Below are positions 36,926 through 45,357 of a stretch of DNA of 64,000 nucleotides, in pieces. The position numbers and the translations under genes were made by a program. This DNA comes from Armatimonadota bacterium (GTDB lineage: Bacteria > Sysuimicrobiota > Sysuimicrobiia > Sysuimicrobiales > Sysuimicrobiaceae), in NCBI GenBank assembly GCA_031432545.1, contig JAVKGX010000004.1, positions 1 through 64,000 of the forward strand, read 5' to 3'. Under the pieces are notes generated by a model that did not search any database, was not told where the DNA came from, and worked only from the letters and a program-made list of their open reading frames with translations. Every line of letters begins with the position of its first letter. The stretch's first letter is position 1.

Positions 36926-38529
36926 AGCGCATCGAGTCGGCGGTGGATCCCCGCAGCCGCGAGTTCGAGGCGAACCGGTCCTACCACCGGGAGCTGGCCG
37001 AGCAACTCCATCAGCGCCTGGCGGTCGTCCGCGCCGGCGGCGGCGAGCGCGCCCAGCGGCGTCAGCGGGAGCTGGGCAAGATGACGGTCCGCGAACGGAT
37101 CGATCGTCTCCTCGACCCGGGCTCGCCGTTTCTGGAACTGTCGCCCCTGGCCGCCTGGGAGATGTACGACGGCGAAGCCCCGGCCGCCGGCATCGTCACG
37201 GGGATCGGTCGCGTGTCCGGACAGGAAGTGATGATCGTCGCCAACGATGCGACCGTCAAGGGCGGCACGTACTTTCCGATCACCGTCAAGAAGCATCTGC
37301 GGGCGCAGGAGATCGCCTTGCAGAACCGGCTGCCGTGCGTCTACCTGGTGGACTCCGGGGGCGCCTTCTTGCCGTTGCAGGCCGAAGTCTTCCCCGACCG
37401 CGACCACTTTGGCCGGATCTTCTACAACCAGGCGCGGCTGTCTGCCGAGGGGATCCCCCAGATCGCGGCGGTGATGGGGTCGTGTACCGCCGGGGGAGCC
37501 TACGTGCCGGCGATGAGCGACGAGGCGGTCATCGTCCGAGGCACCGGGACGATCTTCTTGGGCGGGCCACCGCTGGTGAAGGCCGCCACCGGTGAGGACG
37601 TCTCGGCCGAAGAACTCGGCGGTGCCGACGTGCACGCCCGCCGGTCCGGGGTGGTGGATCACTACGCTCACGACGACGCCCACGCCATCGAGGTCGTGCG
37701 CGACATCGTGGGGACGCTGAATCGCCGCAAGACCGTCGATGTGGACGTCGCCGATCCGGAAGAGCCGTACTATGATCCGGAGGAGATCTACGGGGTCCTG
37801 CCGACCGACCTGCGGAAGGGCTACGACGTGCGGGAGGTGATCGCCCGCATCACGGACGGCAGCCGCTTCCACGAGTTCAAGGCCCTGTACGGGACCACGC
37901 TCGTGTGTGGGTTCGCGCGCATTCACGGCATCCTCGTGGGCATCCTCGCGAACAACGGCGTCCTGTTCGTCGAGAGCGCAGAGAAGGGAGCCCACTTCAT
38001 CGAGCTGTGCGGGCAGCGCCGGATCCCGGTGGTGTTCTTGCAGAACATCACAGGGTTCATCGTGGGCCGACAGTACGAAGCCGCCGGTATCGCCCGCGCC
38101 GGGGCGAAGATGGTGCATGCCGTCGCCACCTGCGGCGTGCCACGGTTCACGGTGATCATCGGCGGCTCGTACGGGGCCGGCAACTACGCGATGTGCGGGC
38201 GCGCCTACGAGCCGCGTTTCCTGTGGATGTGGCCGAACGCGCGGATCAACGTCATGGGCCCCGAGCAGGCCGCCGGCGTCCTCGTAACCGTCAAGCGCGA
38301 CCAGCTGGCTCGCGAGGGCAGGGTTCTCTCCAATGAGGAAGCCGAGGCGATCGCGCGCCCGATCCTCGACAAGTACGAGCACGAGGGGAACGCCTACTAC
38401 AGTACGGCACGGCTGTGGGACGACGGCATCATCGACCCGCCGGCCACGCGCGACGTCCTCGGCCTGGCGCTGTCGGCGGCGCTGAACGCGCCGATCCAGC
38501 CGATGAAGCCGGGCGTGTTTCGCATGTGA
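36922..38529 (+). CDS. Acyl-CoA carboxylase carboxyltransferase subunit (methylcrotonyl-CoA carboxylase beta type)
   Basis: Protein of 535 residues, the usual size of MccB/LiuB. It transfers carboxyl from biotin to the acyl-CoA. Seen: [75 protein letters not shown] and the C-terminal [15 protein letters not shown], which is typical for methylcrotonyl-/geranoyl-CoA carboxylases rather than propionyl-CoA carboxylase. First gene of a five-gene operon with hydratase, biotin carboxylase, biotin carrier and HMG-CoA lyase. Start context is discussed in the leader ORF entry. Confidence 0.93.
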   Translation: MKRIESAVDPRSREFEANRSYHRELAEQLHQRLAVVRAGGGERAQRRQRELGKMTVRERIDRLLDPGSPFLELSPLAAWEMYDGEAPAAGIVTGIGRVSGQEVMIVANDATVKGGTYFPITVKKHLRAQEIALQNRLPCVYLVDSGGAFLPLQAEVFPDRDHFGRIFYNQARLSAEGIPQIAAVMGSCTAGGAYVPAMSDEAVIVRGTGTIFLGGPPLVKAATGEDVSAEELGGADVHARRSGVVDHYAHDDAHAIEVVRDIVGTLNRRKTVDVDVADPEEPYYDPEEIYGVLPTDLRKGYDVREVIARITDGSRFHEFKALYGTTLVCGFARIHGILVGILANNGVLFVESAEKGAHFIELCGQRRIPVVFLQNITGFIVGRQYEAAGIARAGAKMVHAVATCGVPRFTVIIGGSYGAGNYAMCGRAYEPRFLWMWPNARINVMGPEQAAGVLVTVKRDQLAREGRVLSNEEAEAIARPILDKYEHEGNAYYSTARLWDDGIIDPPATRDVLGLALSAALNAPIQPMKPGVFRM

Positions 38530-38537
38530 GGGTGAAC

Positions 38538-39317
38538 GTGCTCCGCGTGGAGGTCGACGGATCGAGCCTGTCGATCACGCTGTCGCGGCCTGAGGTGCAC
38601 AACGCCCTCAGCGCCGACCTGATCGATGCGCTCGGCGCGGCGTTCCGGGACGCCGCCCGGCGGCCTGGCATCCGCTACGTCGTGCTGTCCGGGGAAGGTC
38701 CGTCGTTCTGCGCCGGCGCGGACCTGCACTGGATGCGCTCGACGGTTCACGCCTCGCTGGAGGACAACCGTCGCGACGCGGCGCGACTGGCCGAGATGCT
38801 CGACGCCGTGGTCGGCTGCCCGCGGCCGGTCGTGGCCCGCGTCCACGGCGCGGTGCTGGGCGGTGGCATGGGGTTGGTGGCCGCCTGCGACCTCGCGGTG
38901 GCCGAACCGGGCGCGGTCTTCGGACTCACCGAGGTGCGGCTGGGGTTGGTCCCGGCGATGATTTTCCCCTTTCTGCTCCGGAAGGTGTCGCGCTCCCACC
39001 TGCTGTGGGCCGCGCTGACCGGTGAGCGTTTCCCGGCCCATCGCGCCCTGGAAATGGGGCTGGTGAACGCGGTCGCCGACGACCCCGACGACGTCGTCGC
39101 CGGATGGGCGCGCAGCCTGCAGGCGGGGGGACCCGAAGCGCTGGCCCAGGTGAAGCACCTGTTCGACCAGGTGCACCGCCTCAGTCCCCAGGAGGCGAGG
39201 GAGTTCACCGTCGACCTGATCGCCCGGCTCCGCACCGGACCCGAAGGTCAGGAGGGCATGCGGGCATTTCTCGAAAGACGCAGACCCAGCTGGATGGCAA
39301 CGCACGACTCGGAGTGA
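38538..39317 (+). CDS. Enoyl-CoA hydratase family, probable methylglutaconyl-CoA hydratase (LiuC-like)
   Basis: Crotonase-fold protein of about 259 residues. The oxyanion-hole segments are SFCAGADLHWM and HGAVLGGGMGLVAACDLAVA; FGLTEVRLGLVPAMI supplies one catalytic Glu. The other canonical Glu (GGGxE) is Gly, a pattern shared with LiuC/AtuE hydratases that act on branched glutaconyl-CoA. GTG 38538 is chosen because GAGG lies 6 bases upstream; GTG 38526, overlapping the carboxylase stop as GTGA, is the alternative. Position between the carboxylase subunits fits 3-methylglutaconyl-CoA to HMG-CoA. Confidence 0.88.
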   Translation: MLRVEVDGSSLSITLSRPEVHNALSADLIDALGAAFRDAARRPGIRYVVLSGEGPSFCAGADLHWMRSTVHASLEDNRRDAARLAEMLDAVVGCPRPVVARVHGAVLGGGMGLVAACDLAVAEPGAVFGLTEVRLGLVPAMIFPFLLRKVSRSHLLWAALTGERFPAHRALEMGLVNAVADDPDDVVAGWARSLQAGGPEALAQVKHLFDQVHRLSPQEAREFTVDLIARLRTGPEGQEGMRAFLERRRPSWMATHDSE

Positions 39318-39349
39318 GCTCACGTGCTCGGCCGGCACCCGACTCCGAC

Positions 39350-40834
39350 ATGACCCTCTCGAAGATCCTGATCGCCAACCGCGGGGAGATCGCCGTCCGG
39401 GTCATCCGGGCATGCCGCGATCTGGGTGTCGCCGCCGTCGCCGTCTACTCGGACGTCGACCGTACCTCGGCCCACGTCCTGCTGGCGGACGAGGCGGTTT
39501 CGATCGGGCCCCCCGAGCCGGCCGCGTCCTACCTCAACATCGACCGCATCCTCGAAGCCGCCCGACGGGTGGGCGCAGACGCCATCCACCCCGGGTACGG
39601 ATTTTTGGCGGAGAACGCTGCCTTCGCGGAGGCCTGCCGCCAAGCGGATGTCACGTTCATCGGTCCGCCCCCGGAGGTCATCTCCGCCCTGGGGGACAAG
39701 GCCAGGGCCCGCCGCCTCGCCGCGACAGCCGGCGTGCCGGTCGTGCCAGGCCACGACGGACCCTCCGGCGACGAGGATCTGGCCCGCGCAGCAGCGCGGC
39801 TGGGTTACCCGGTGTTGGTCAAGGCGGCGGCGGGTGGGGGTGGCAAGGGGATGCGCGTCGTGCGCACCGCCGCCGAACTGGCCCCCGCCCTCGCATCCGC
39901 GCGGCGCGAGGCGCGCTCGGCTTTCGGGGACGACGCCTTGATCCTCGAGAAGTACATCGAGGGAGCCCGCCACATCGAAGTCCAGATCCTCGCCGACGGA
40001 TACGGCAACGCCGTCCACCTCGGTGAGCGCGAGTGCAGCGTACAGCGGCGCCACCAGAAGATCGTGGAGGAGGCGCCGTCGGTCGTCGTCGATGCCCAGT
40101 TGCGGGCGCACCTGGGAGACGCCGCGCTGCGCGTGGTGCGGGAGGCGGGCTACGTCAACGCGGGCACCGTCGAGTTCCTCGTCGACCGGGACCGTTGCTT
40201 CTACTTCCTGGAGGTCAACACACGTCTCCAGGTCGAGCATCCCGTCACCGAAGCGGTCACGGGGATCGACATGGTGTGCGAGCAGATCCGCATCGCCGCC
40301 GGGCAGCGCCTCGACCTGACGCAGGACGACGTCGTCCTGCGCGGGCACGCCGTCGAGTGCCGCATCTACGCGGAAGACCCCCAAGCCGACTTTGCGCCGT
40401 CGCCCGGTACCGTGCTGCGCCTGGTCGAGCCCCACATCCCCGGCGTGCGGATCGACTCCGGCATCCGCGCCGGTCAGGTCGTGCCCGTGCACTACGACCC
40501 AATCCTCGCGAAGGCGATCGCATGGGCACCGCACCGCGACGCCGCCCTGCGGCGCATGGTCCAGGCCCTCGAGGAGTACGTGATCCTGGGCATCCAGACC
40601 AACATCCCGCACCTGCGCGCCATCGTCACGCACCCCTCCTTCCTCGCGGGTGAACTGTCGACGGACTTCCTGTCCGAGCACCTGGCTGGTTGGCGGCGTT
40701 CGCCCCCGCCCGCAGAAGCACTCGCGATCGCGGCCACGCTCGCCGCCCGGCAACGCCCCTCGACCGCCCGCCCCGCCACGCCGGCCGCTTTCCCTGATCC
40801 GTGGGACCGGCTGTCGGGATGGAGGATGCCGTGA
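39350..40834 (+). CDS. Biotin carboxylase subunit of an acyl-CoA carboxylase
   Basis: ATP-dependent biotin carboxylase of 494 residues. KILIANRGEIAVRVIRACRD starts the fold; ATP-grasp motifs are KAAAGGGGKGMRVV, HIEVQILAD, FLEVNTRLQVEHPVTEAVTG; the C-terminal VHYDPILAKAIAW is present. It lacks the biotinyl domain found in usual MccA (about 660 residues), which is encoded by the next, overlapping gene. ATG 39350 begins the homology without a clear ribosome binding site; GTG 39314, overlapping the hydratase stop as GTGA, would add 12 residues. Confidence 0.93.
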   Translation: MTLSKILIANRGEIAVRVIRACRDLGVAAVAVYSDVDRTSAHVLLADEAVSIGPPEPAASYLNIDRILEAARRVGADAIHPGYGFLAENAAFAEACRQADVTFIGPPPEVISALGDKARARRLAATAGVPVVPGHDGPSGDEDLARAAARLGYPVLVKAAAGGGGKGMRVVRTAAELAPALASARREARSAFGDDALILEKYIEGARHIEVQILADGYGNAVHLGERECSVQRRHQKIVEEAPSVVVDAQLRAHLGDAALRVVREAGYVNAGTVEFLVDRDRCFYFLEVNTRLQVEHPVTEAVTGIDMVCEQIRIAAGQRLDLTQDDVVLRGHAVECRIYAEDPQADFAPSPGTVLRLVEPHIPGVRIDSGIRAGQVVPVHYDPILAKAIAWAPHRDAALRRMVQALEEYVILGIQTNIPHLRAIVTHPSFLAGELSTDFLSEHLAGWRRSPPPAEALAIAATLAARQRPSTARPATPAAFPDPWDRLSGWRMP

Positions 40835-41394
40835 CCTTCAACGCCGGGCATCACCCGCCGCGCGTCGCGCCGCAGCGATTCGTACTGCGGACGGGTGGAG
40901 CGGAGTTTCCGGTGGAGGTTTTCGGCGACGGCCAGCAGCTGGTCGTGAGGGTCGACGGCCACCAGTGTCGGGTGGCGCTGGAAGAGATCGACGGGGGTCT
41001 GTTCGCCGCGACCTGTGACGGCCGGCGGCTCATCGTCCACCACGCCGAACGGTCGGGCGTCCATCACCTCCACGTCCGGGGCGAGGCTTATGCCTTCGAG
41101 ACGGGCCGGGCGGATCGGCCGGCTGCGCATCAGGTCGCCCACCACGACCTGCGGGCACCCATGCCGGGCGTCGTGACCCGGCTGTTCGTGCGGCCGGGCG
41201 AGGTCGTGGACGCCGGGGCGCCGTTGTTCGCCCTCGAGGCGATGAAGATGGAGACCGTCGTCCGGGCCGGCGCCCGCGCGCGCGTTAGGCAGGTCCACGT
41301 CTCCGCCGGTGGGCAGGTGGACGCAGGCGCCATCGTCGTAGAGGTGGAGGACCTCTCCGATTCCGCACCCGGGCAGGGGGAGGACGGCGCGTGA
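40831..41394 (+). CDS. Biotin carboxyl carrier subunit with BT-like domain
   Basis: Protein of 187 residues. The C-terminal biotinyl domain has the attachment motif LEAMKMET with the biotinylated Lys, flanked by LRAPMPGVVTRLFV and GQVDAGAIVVEVED. The N-terminal about 95 residues resemble the BT linker that ties biotin carboxylase to carboxyltransferase in MccA/PccA proteins. GTG 40831 overlaps the biotin carboxylase stop (GTGA), with GGAGG 5 bases upstream. So the usual single MccA chain is split into two tightly coupled genes. Confidence 0.92.
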   Translation: MTFNAGHHPPRVAPQRFVLRTGGAEFPVEVFGDGQQLVVRVDGHQCRVALEEIDGGLFAATCDGRRLIVHHAERSGVHHLHVRGEAYAFETGRADRPAAHQVAHHDLRAPMPGVVTRLFVRPGEVVDAGAPLFALEAMKMETVVRAGARARVRQVHVSAGGQVDAGAIVVEVEDLSDSAPGQGEDGA

Positions 41395-42299
41395 AGGTCC
41401 CCGATCGGGTCCGAATCGTCGAGGTCGGCCCGCGCGACGGGCTCCAGAACGAACCCGACATCGTGCCGACCGAAACCAAGGTCGCGTTCATCGAGATGCT
41501 GGCCGACGCCGGGGCACCGATCATCGAGGTCGGCTCGTTCGTCCGGCCCGACCGCGTCCCACAGATGGCCGACACCGAGCAGGTCGTACGCCGTCTGCGG
41601 GCCCGGGAGGACACGACGTACGTGGCGCTGGTGCCCAACCGCCGGGGTCTGGAGCGCGCGCTGGACTGTGGGCTTCGCACCGTCGCGGTGTTCACCGCAG
41701 CCACCGACGACTTCGCCCGCGCCAACATCGGGATGACGGTCGACGGTTCCCTGGCACACTTCCGCGAGGTCGTCCGCGAAGCCTCCGCCGCCGGCGTCCG
41801 TGTGCGCGGGTACGTCTCGGTCTGTTGGTGGTGCCCCTACTCCGGGAGGGTGCCGCCGGAAGCGACGCGGCGGGTGGCGGTGGAACTGGTGGAGATGGGC
41901 TGCACGGAGGTGGGGATTGGGGACACGGTCGGCGCCGCCACCCCCACCGAGGTTCAAACGCTCCTCGCGCTGCTGCTGCGGGAGATCCCGGCCGACCGCA
42001 TGGGCGTTCACTTCCACGACACCCGGGGCACGGGACTCGCCAACGTCCTGGCCTCCCTCGAGCTGGGGATCGCCACGGTGGACGCCTCAGCCGGCGGGCT
42101 GGGCGGCTGCCCGTTCGCCCCCGGGGCGTTGGGCAACGTCGCCACGGAGGACGTGCTCTACATGCTCCACGGCATGGGGATCCACACCGGAGTGGACCTC
42201 GAGGCCGTCACAGCCGCCTCGCGCTACATGGAGTCGGTGCTCGGGCACGGGCTGCCCTCGCGCTACCTCCAGGCAGGACCCCCGTCGGGCGCCCGCTGA
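41391..42299 (+). CDS. mvaB: Hydroxymethylglutaryl-CoA lyase
   Basis: TIM-barrel enzyme of 302 residues that cleaves HMG-CoA to acetoacetate and acetyl-CoA, the last step of leucine breakdown. Seen: VEVGPRDGLQNEP (catalytic Arg-Asp), HFHDTRGTGLANV with metal ligands, and GGLGGCPFAPGALGNVATED with the catalytic Cys loop. GTG 41391 overlaps the upstream stop (GTGA) and has GGAGG 5 bases before it. Its last 37 bases overlap the 3' end of the convergent MoaD-like gene. Confidence 0.95.
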   Translation: MKVPDRVRIVEVGPRDGLQNEPDIVPTETKVAFIEMLADAGAPIIEVGSFVRPDRVPQMADTEQVVRRLRAREDTTYVALVPNRRGLERALDCGLRTVAVFTAATDDFARANIGMTVDGSLAHFREVVREASAAGVRVRGYVSVCWWCPYSGRVPPEATRRVAVELVEMGCTEVGIGDTVGAATPTEVQTLLALLLREIPADRMGVHFHDTRGTGLANVLASLELGIATVDASAGGLGGCPFAPGALGNVATEDVLYMLHGMGIHTGVDLEAVTAASRYMESVLGHGLPSRYLQAGPPSGAR

Positions 42300-42670
42300 G
42301 CCGACCTCCTCCCTCTGGTCCGGGTCGGCTGCGCGCCGCCGGCGATCGCGCCCAGGATCCGCAGGGGCTCGAGGCCATCGCGGACGGCCGGGGGCAGGAC
42401 GGCGGACAGTCCGGACGTGGTCAGGTCCTCGGACCCGGCGAAGACGCGGATGTGTGGCCTCACCCGCCGCACACCCGACCCCGCATCCCGCAGCGTGCCC
42501 CGCAGTGCTGGGTACACCCGCTCGAGCGCGGCCACGACGTCGCCCACGGTCACCACGCCCCCGATCGGCAGCGGAACGTCGACGGTCACGACGGTCGAGG
42601 CCAGGCCGACGAGCCGCCGCAGGTGGCCGGGCAGGTGGACGTGAATGCGCGCGCTGTGCCTCGGTGGCAT
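42263..42670 (-). CDS. MoaD/ThiS-family ubiquitin-like protein with a C-terminal extension
   Basis: Protein of 135 residues. Core (about 8-112) has TVGDVVAALERVYPALRG, RPHIRVFAGSEDL and the end LRILGAIAGG, matching a MoaD/ThiS subfamily that normally terminates at this diglycine. Here GG (111-112) is followed by 23 residues, Arg-rich and ending PDGGPAWR, so the Gly pair is internal. It begins two bases after the stop of the BNR-propeller gene; MoaD-like plus Asp-box propeller pairs occur in other bacteria (from recall). Target unknown: molybdopterin synthesis is not supported by any neighbour. Confidence 0.75.
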   Translation of the reverse strand: MPPRHSARIHVHLPGHLRRLVGLASTVVTVDVPLPIGGVVTVGDVVAALERVYPALRGTLRDAGSGVRRVRPHIRVFAGSEDLTTSGLSAVLPPAVRDGLEPLRILGAIAGGAQPTRTRGRRSAQRAPDGGPAWR

Positions 42671-42672
42671 GT

Positions 42673-43803
42673 CTACCCGAGCGTCTGAGCCTCCACCGAG
42701 AGCACCGCGGGGAGGTAGCCGACGATCAGGTTCCACGTCTCGCCGCCGTCGCTCGATCCGTAGACCTGCCCGCCCGTCGTGCCGAAGTACACCCCGCACG
42801 GGTCGAGTCGGTCGGTCGCCATCGCGTCGCGCAGCACGTTCACGTAGCAGTGTTGGTCCGGAAGGCCCCGGGTCAACGGCTCCCAGTTCCCTCCGCCATC
42901 GCGGCTGCGGTAGACGCGCAACGCCCCCTCCGGCGGGTAGTGTTCTTCGTCGCTGGCGATCGGCACGACGTAGACCGTATCCGGCTCGTGCGGGTGGACC
43001 GCGATCGGAAACCCAAAGTTCGAGGGCAGGTCACCGCTGACGTCCCGCCAAGACTCGCCGGCGTCGTCGCTCCGGTACACACCGTAGTGTTTCTGCATGA
43101 ACAGTACGTTCGGCCGATCTGGGTGCATCGTCACCTTGTGCACGCAGTAGCCGACCTCTGGCTGCTCTTCGGGCAGGTACTTCGCGCTGAGTCCACGGTT
43201 CATCGGCCGCCAGCTGGCCCCCGCGTCGTCGGACCGGAAGACGCCCGCGGCGGAGATCGCCACGTACAACCGCTGCGGGCGCATCGGATCGAACAGGATC
43301 GTGTGCAGGCACAGACCACCCGCTCCCGGCATCCACCGCAGGTGGGAGGGATGCTTGCGCAGGGCCGACAGCTCGGTCCACGACGTGCCGCCGTCGCCGG
43401 ATACGAACAGCGCGGCGTCCTCCGCCCCGGCCACGACCGCCTCGCCGCCGCCCGGCACCGGCCAGTCGTCCGGAGCCGGCTCGATGTGCCACACCCGCCT
43501 GAACTTCCAGGGCTGCTGCTCACCGGAGAAGTCCTGGTGGGTGGTGCTGCCGTCGGCGTAGGCGAACTCGTTGCCCACCGGATGCCACGAGCGTCCGCCG
43601 TCGCCGCTGCGCTGGATCACGACGCCTGACCACGAGGAGCAGATCGCGGCGTACACGCGGTCGGGGTCCGAAGACGACCCCTGCATGTGGTACACCTCTG
43701 CGCCGAACAGCGGGCCGCGCACGTCCCACCGACCCCGGGTCTCGTCCGATGTCAGGACGAACCCGCCCTTGCGGGTCCCGACGAGCAACCTCACGCCCTG
43801 CAT
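42673..43803 (-). CDS. BNR/Asp-box beta-propeller protein (sialidase-like fold), cytosolic
   Basis: Protein of 376 residues with six Asp-box turns of the S-x-D-x-G-x-T/S-W type: [40 protein letters not shown] and SSDGGETW. That suggests a six-bladed propeller. Sialidase catalytic residues (Arg triad, FRIP) are not recognisable, and there is no signal peptide. Function unknown; it is translationally adjacent to the MoaD-like gene (two-base gap) and probably acts with it. A 95-base gap without features separates it from hbd. Confidence 0.8.
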   Translation of the reverse strand: MQGVRLLVGTRKGGFVLTSDETRGRWDVRGPLFGAEVYHMQGSSSDPDRVYAAICSSWSGVVIQRSGDGGRSWHPVGNEFAYADGSTTHQDFSGEQQPWKFRRVWHIEPAPDDWPVPGGGEAVVAGAEDAALFVSGDGGTSWTELSALRKHPSHLRWMPGAGGLCLHTILFDPMRPQRLYVAISAAGVFRSDDAGASWRPMNRGLSAKYLPEEQPEVGYCVHKVTMHPDRPNVLFMQKHYGVYRSDDAGESWRDVSGDLPSNFGFPIAVHPHEPDTVYVVPIASDEEHYPPEGALRVYRSRDGGGNWEPLTRGLPDQHCYVNVLRDAMATDRLDPCGVYFGTTGGQVYGSSDGGETWNLIVGYLPAVLSVEAQTLG

Positions 43804-43898
43804 GGTCTGCCTCCCAAAGCAGTCTGGCGTCGGCGGTGGGCGGCTGGCACGCGCCGGGGTCCGCTTGTCTGGAGATCTCGATGGGCTGCCGACTGCCG

Positions 43899-44756
43899 CT
43901 ACGCCTTCGAGTAGTCGTAGAATCCCCTGCCGGACTTGCGCCCGTGATGGCCGCTGAGGACCATCTGCTTCAACAGCGGCGGGGGCGCGTACCGAGGATC
44001 CTTGAACTCCTCGTACATCGCCTCGGCGATGTAGTACGTCGTGTCAACCCCCACGAAGTCCAGGAGCACGAATGGGCCCATGGGGTGGTTGAGCCCGAGT
44101 TGGACCGCGGTGTCGATCTCCTCCTTCGTAGCCACACCCTTTTCCAGCGCGCGCACCGCGTCCAGCAGGTAGGGCACCAGCAGGAGGTTCACGATGAACC
44201 CCGGATAGTCCTTCGTGACGACCACGGTCTTGCCCAGCGACTCCACGAACGTCCGTGCGGTCTGCAGCGTCTGGTCGCTCGTGAGGTACCCACGGACGAT
44301 CTCGACCAGCTTCATCACCGGCACGGGGTTGAAGAAGTGCATTCCGCACACACGGTCCGCTCGCTTCGTCACCGAAGCCTGCTCGGTGATCGACAGGGAC
44401 GAGGTGTTGCTCGCGAACACCACGTGGTCCGGGCAGACCGCGTCCAGCTCCCGCCAGATCTCCTTCTTGACCTCCATCCTCTCCACGGCCGCCTCGATCA
44501 CAACGTCGCAGTCCCGCAGGTCGGCCAAGGTGACCGTGCCCCGGATGCGGGATCGTGCGGCGTCGCGCTGCTCGGCTGTCATCTTCTGTCGGTCCACCGC
44601 GCGGGCCATGGACGCCTCCACGCGCTCCAGCCCCTTGCGCAACAGCGCGTCGTCCACCTCCCGCACCACCACCTCGTAGCCGGCTCGAGCACACGTCTCC
44701 ACGATGCCCGAGCCCATCAACCCACACCCGACCACGCCTACCCGCCGGATCTCCAT
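43899..44756 (-). CDS. 3-hydroxyacyl-CoA (3-hydroxybutyryl-CoA) dehydrogenase
   Basis: NAD-dependent enzyme of 285 residues. N-terminal Rossmann motif [14 protein letters not shown]; catalytic Ser/His/Asn in [22 protein letters not shown] and [13 protein letters not shown]. It oxidises (S)-3-hydroxybutyryl-CoA to acetoacetyl-CoA and so links to the thiolase. Single-domain size matches Hbd/PaaH. GAGGAGG lies 6 bases before ATG 44756. It follows the kinase gene by 16 bases. Confidence 0.94.
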   Translation of the reverse strand: MEIRRVGVVGCGLMGSGIVETCARAGYEVVVREVDDALLRKGLERVEASMARAVDRQKMTAEQRDAARSRIRGTVTLADLRDCDVVIEAAVERMEVKKEIWRELDAVCPDHVVFASNTSSLSITEQASVTKRADRVCGMHFFNPVPVMKLVEIVRGYLTSDQTLQTARTFVESLGKTVVVTKDYPGFIVNLLLVPYLLDAVRALEKGVATKEEIDTAVQLGLNHPMGPFVLLDFVGVDTTYYIAEAMYEEFKDPRYAPPPLLKQMVLSGHHGRKSGRGFYDYSKA

Positions 44757-44772
44757 GCGCGCCCTCCTCAGC

Positions 44773-45357
44773 TCACCTTCTGTCCCCACGCCACGCCTCG
44801 CGCCAGTAGTCCAGCTTGATCTGTTCTGTGTTGGGTTCGGGCGGCCGCCGTCCGACGACCTCGACCGCAGCCTCCTCCTGCGCTGCCTCGTCGAGGACCC
44901 ACCACCCGTCGTAACCTTCCTTGGGAATCGCCCGCAGCGCCTCCTGCATCATCTGGTGCTGCCTCTCGATCACCTCGCGGCCCACCCTTCGGTCGCGGCC
45001 AGCGTCCCGCATCACGCAGACTTCAAGCGGTGTGTCGAACGCGATCACGTATACCGGCGCGCCGCAGCGCCCTGCCAGCGCACGCAGGTCGGCCCGCGCA
45101 CGCGGCGACACCGCAGTGCTGTCGGCGACAGCCAGGCGGCCGAGTTCCAGGCGATGCCGGAGGATCTCGTGAAACAGCGCGAACGCCCTCCCGCTCACCG
45201 CCAGGGACGACTCGTCGTCCGCGATCATGGCCCGGCACCGGTCCGAGGAGACGACCTCCGTCGGGCGGAAGTGGCGATGGGCGAACGTGCTCTTGCCGCT
45301 CCCTGCCGGCCCCACCAGGACCACGAGCGCATGTCCGGGAATTTCGATCGGCGTCAA
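44773..45357 (-). CDS. P-loop kinase of the Pnkp/AAA_33 type
   Basis: Protein of 194 residues: VVLVGPAGSGKSTFA (Walker A), EVVSSDRCRAMIADDE, and RAFALFHEILRHRLELGRLAVADST, a pattern close to the 5'-polynucleotide kinase domain of bacterial Pnkp RNA-repair proteins, here without phosphatase or ligase domains. Substrate unknown: RNA 5'-OH ends or a small metabolite are both possible. The TTG start at 45357 overlaps the pdp stop (TTGA). Its place inside a nucleoside salvage operon may hint at a nucleoside or nucleotide substrate. Confidence 0.7.
   Translation of the reverse strand: MTPIEIPGHALVVLVGPAGSGKSTFAHRHFRPTEVVSSDRCRAMIADDESSLAVSGRAFALFHEILRHRLELGRLAVADSTAVSPRARADLRALAGRCGAPVYVIAFDTPLEVCVMRDAGRDRRVGREVIERQHQMMQEALRAIPKEGYDGWWVLDEAAQEEAAVEVVGRRPPEPNTEQIKLDYWREAWRGDRR

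Noticed and set aside
36700-38382. 560-residue minus-strand frame over the carboxylase gene
   Set aside because: Antisense shadow of the carboxyltransferase; composition is Arg/His/Asp-rich without domain pattern.
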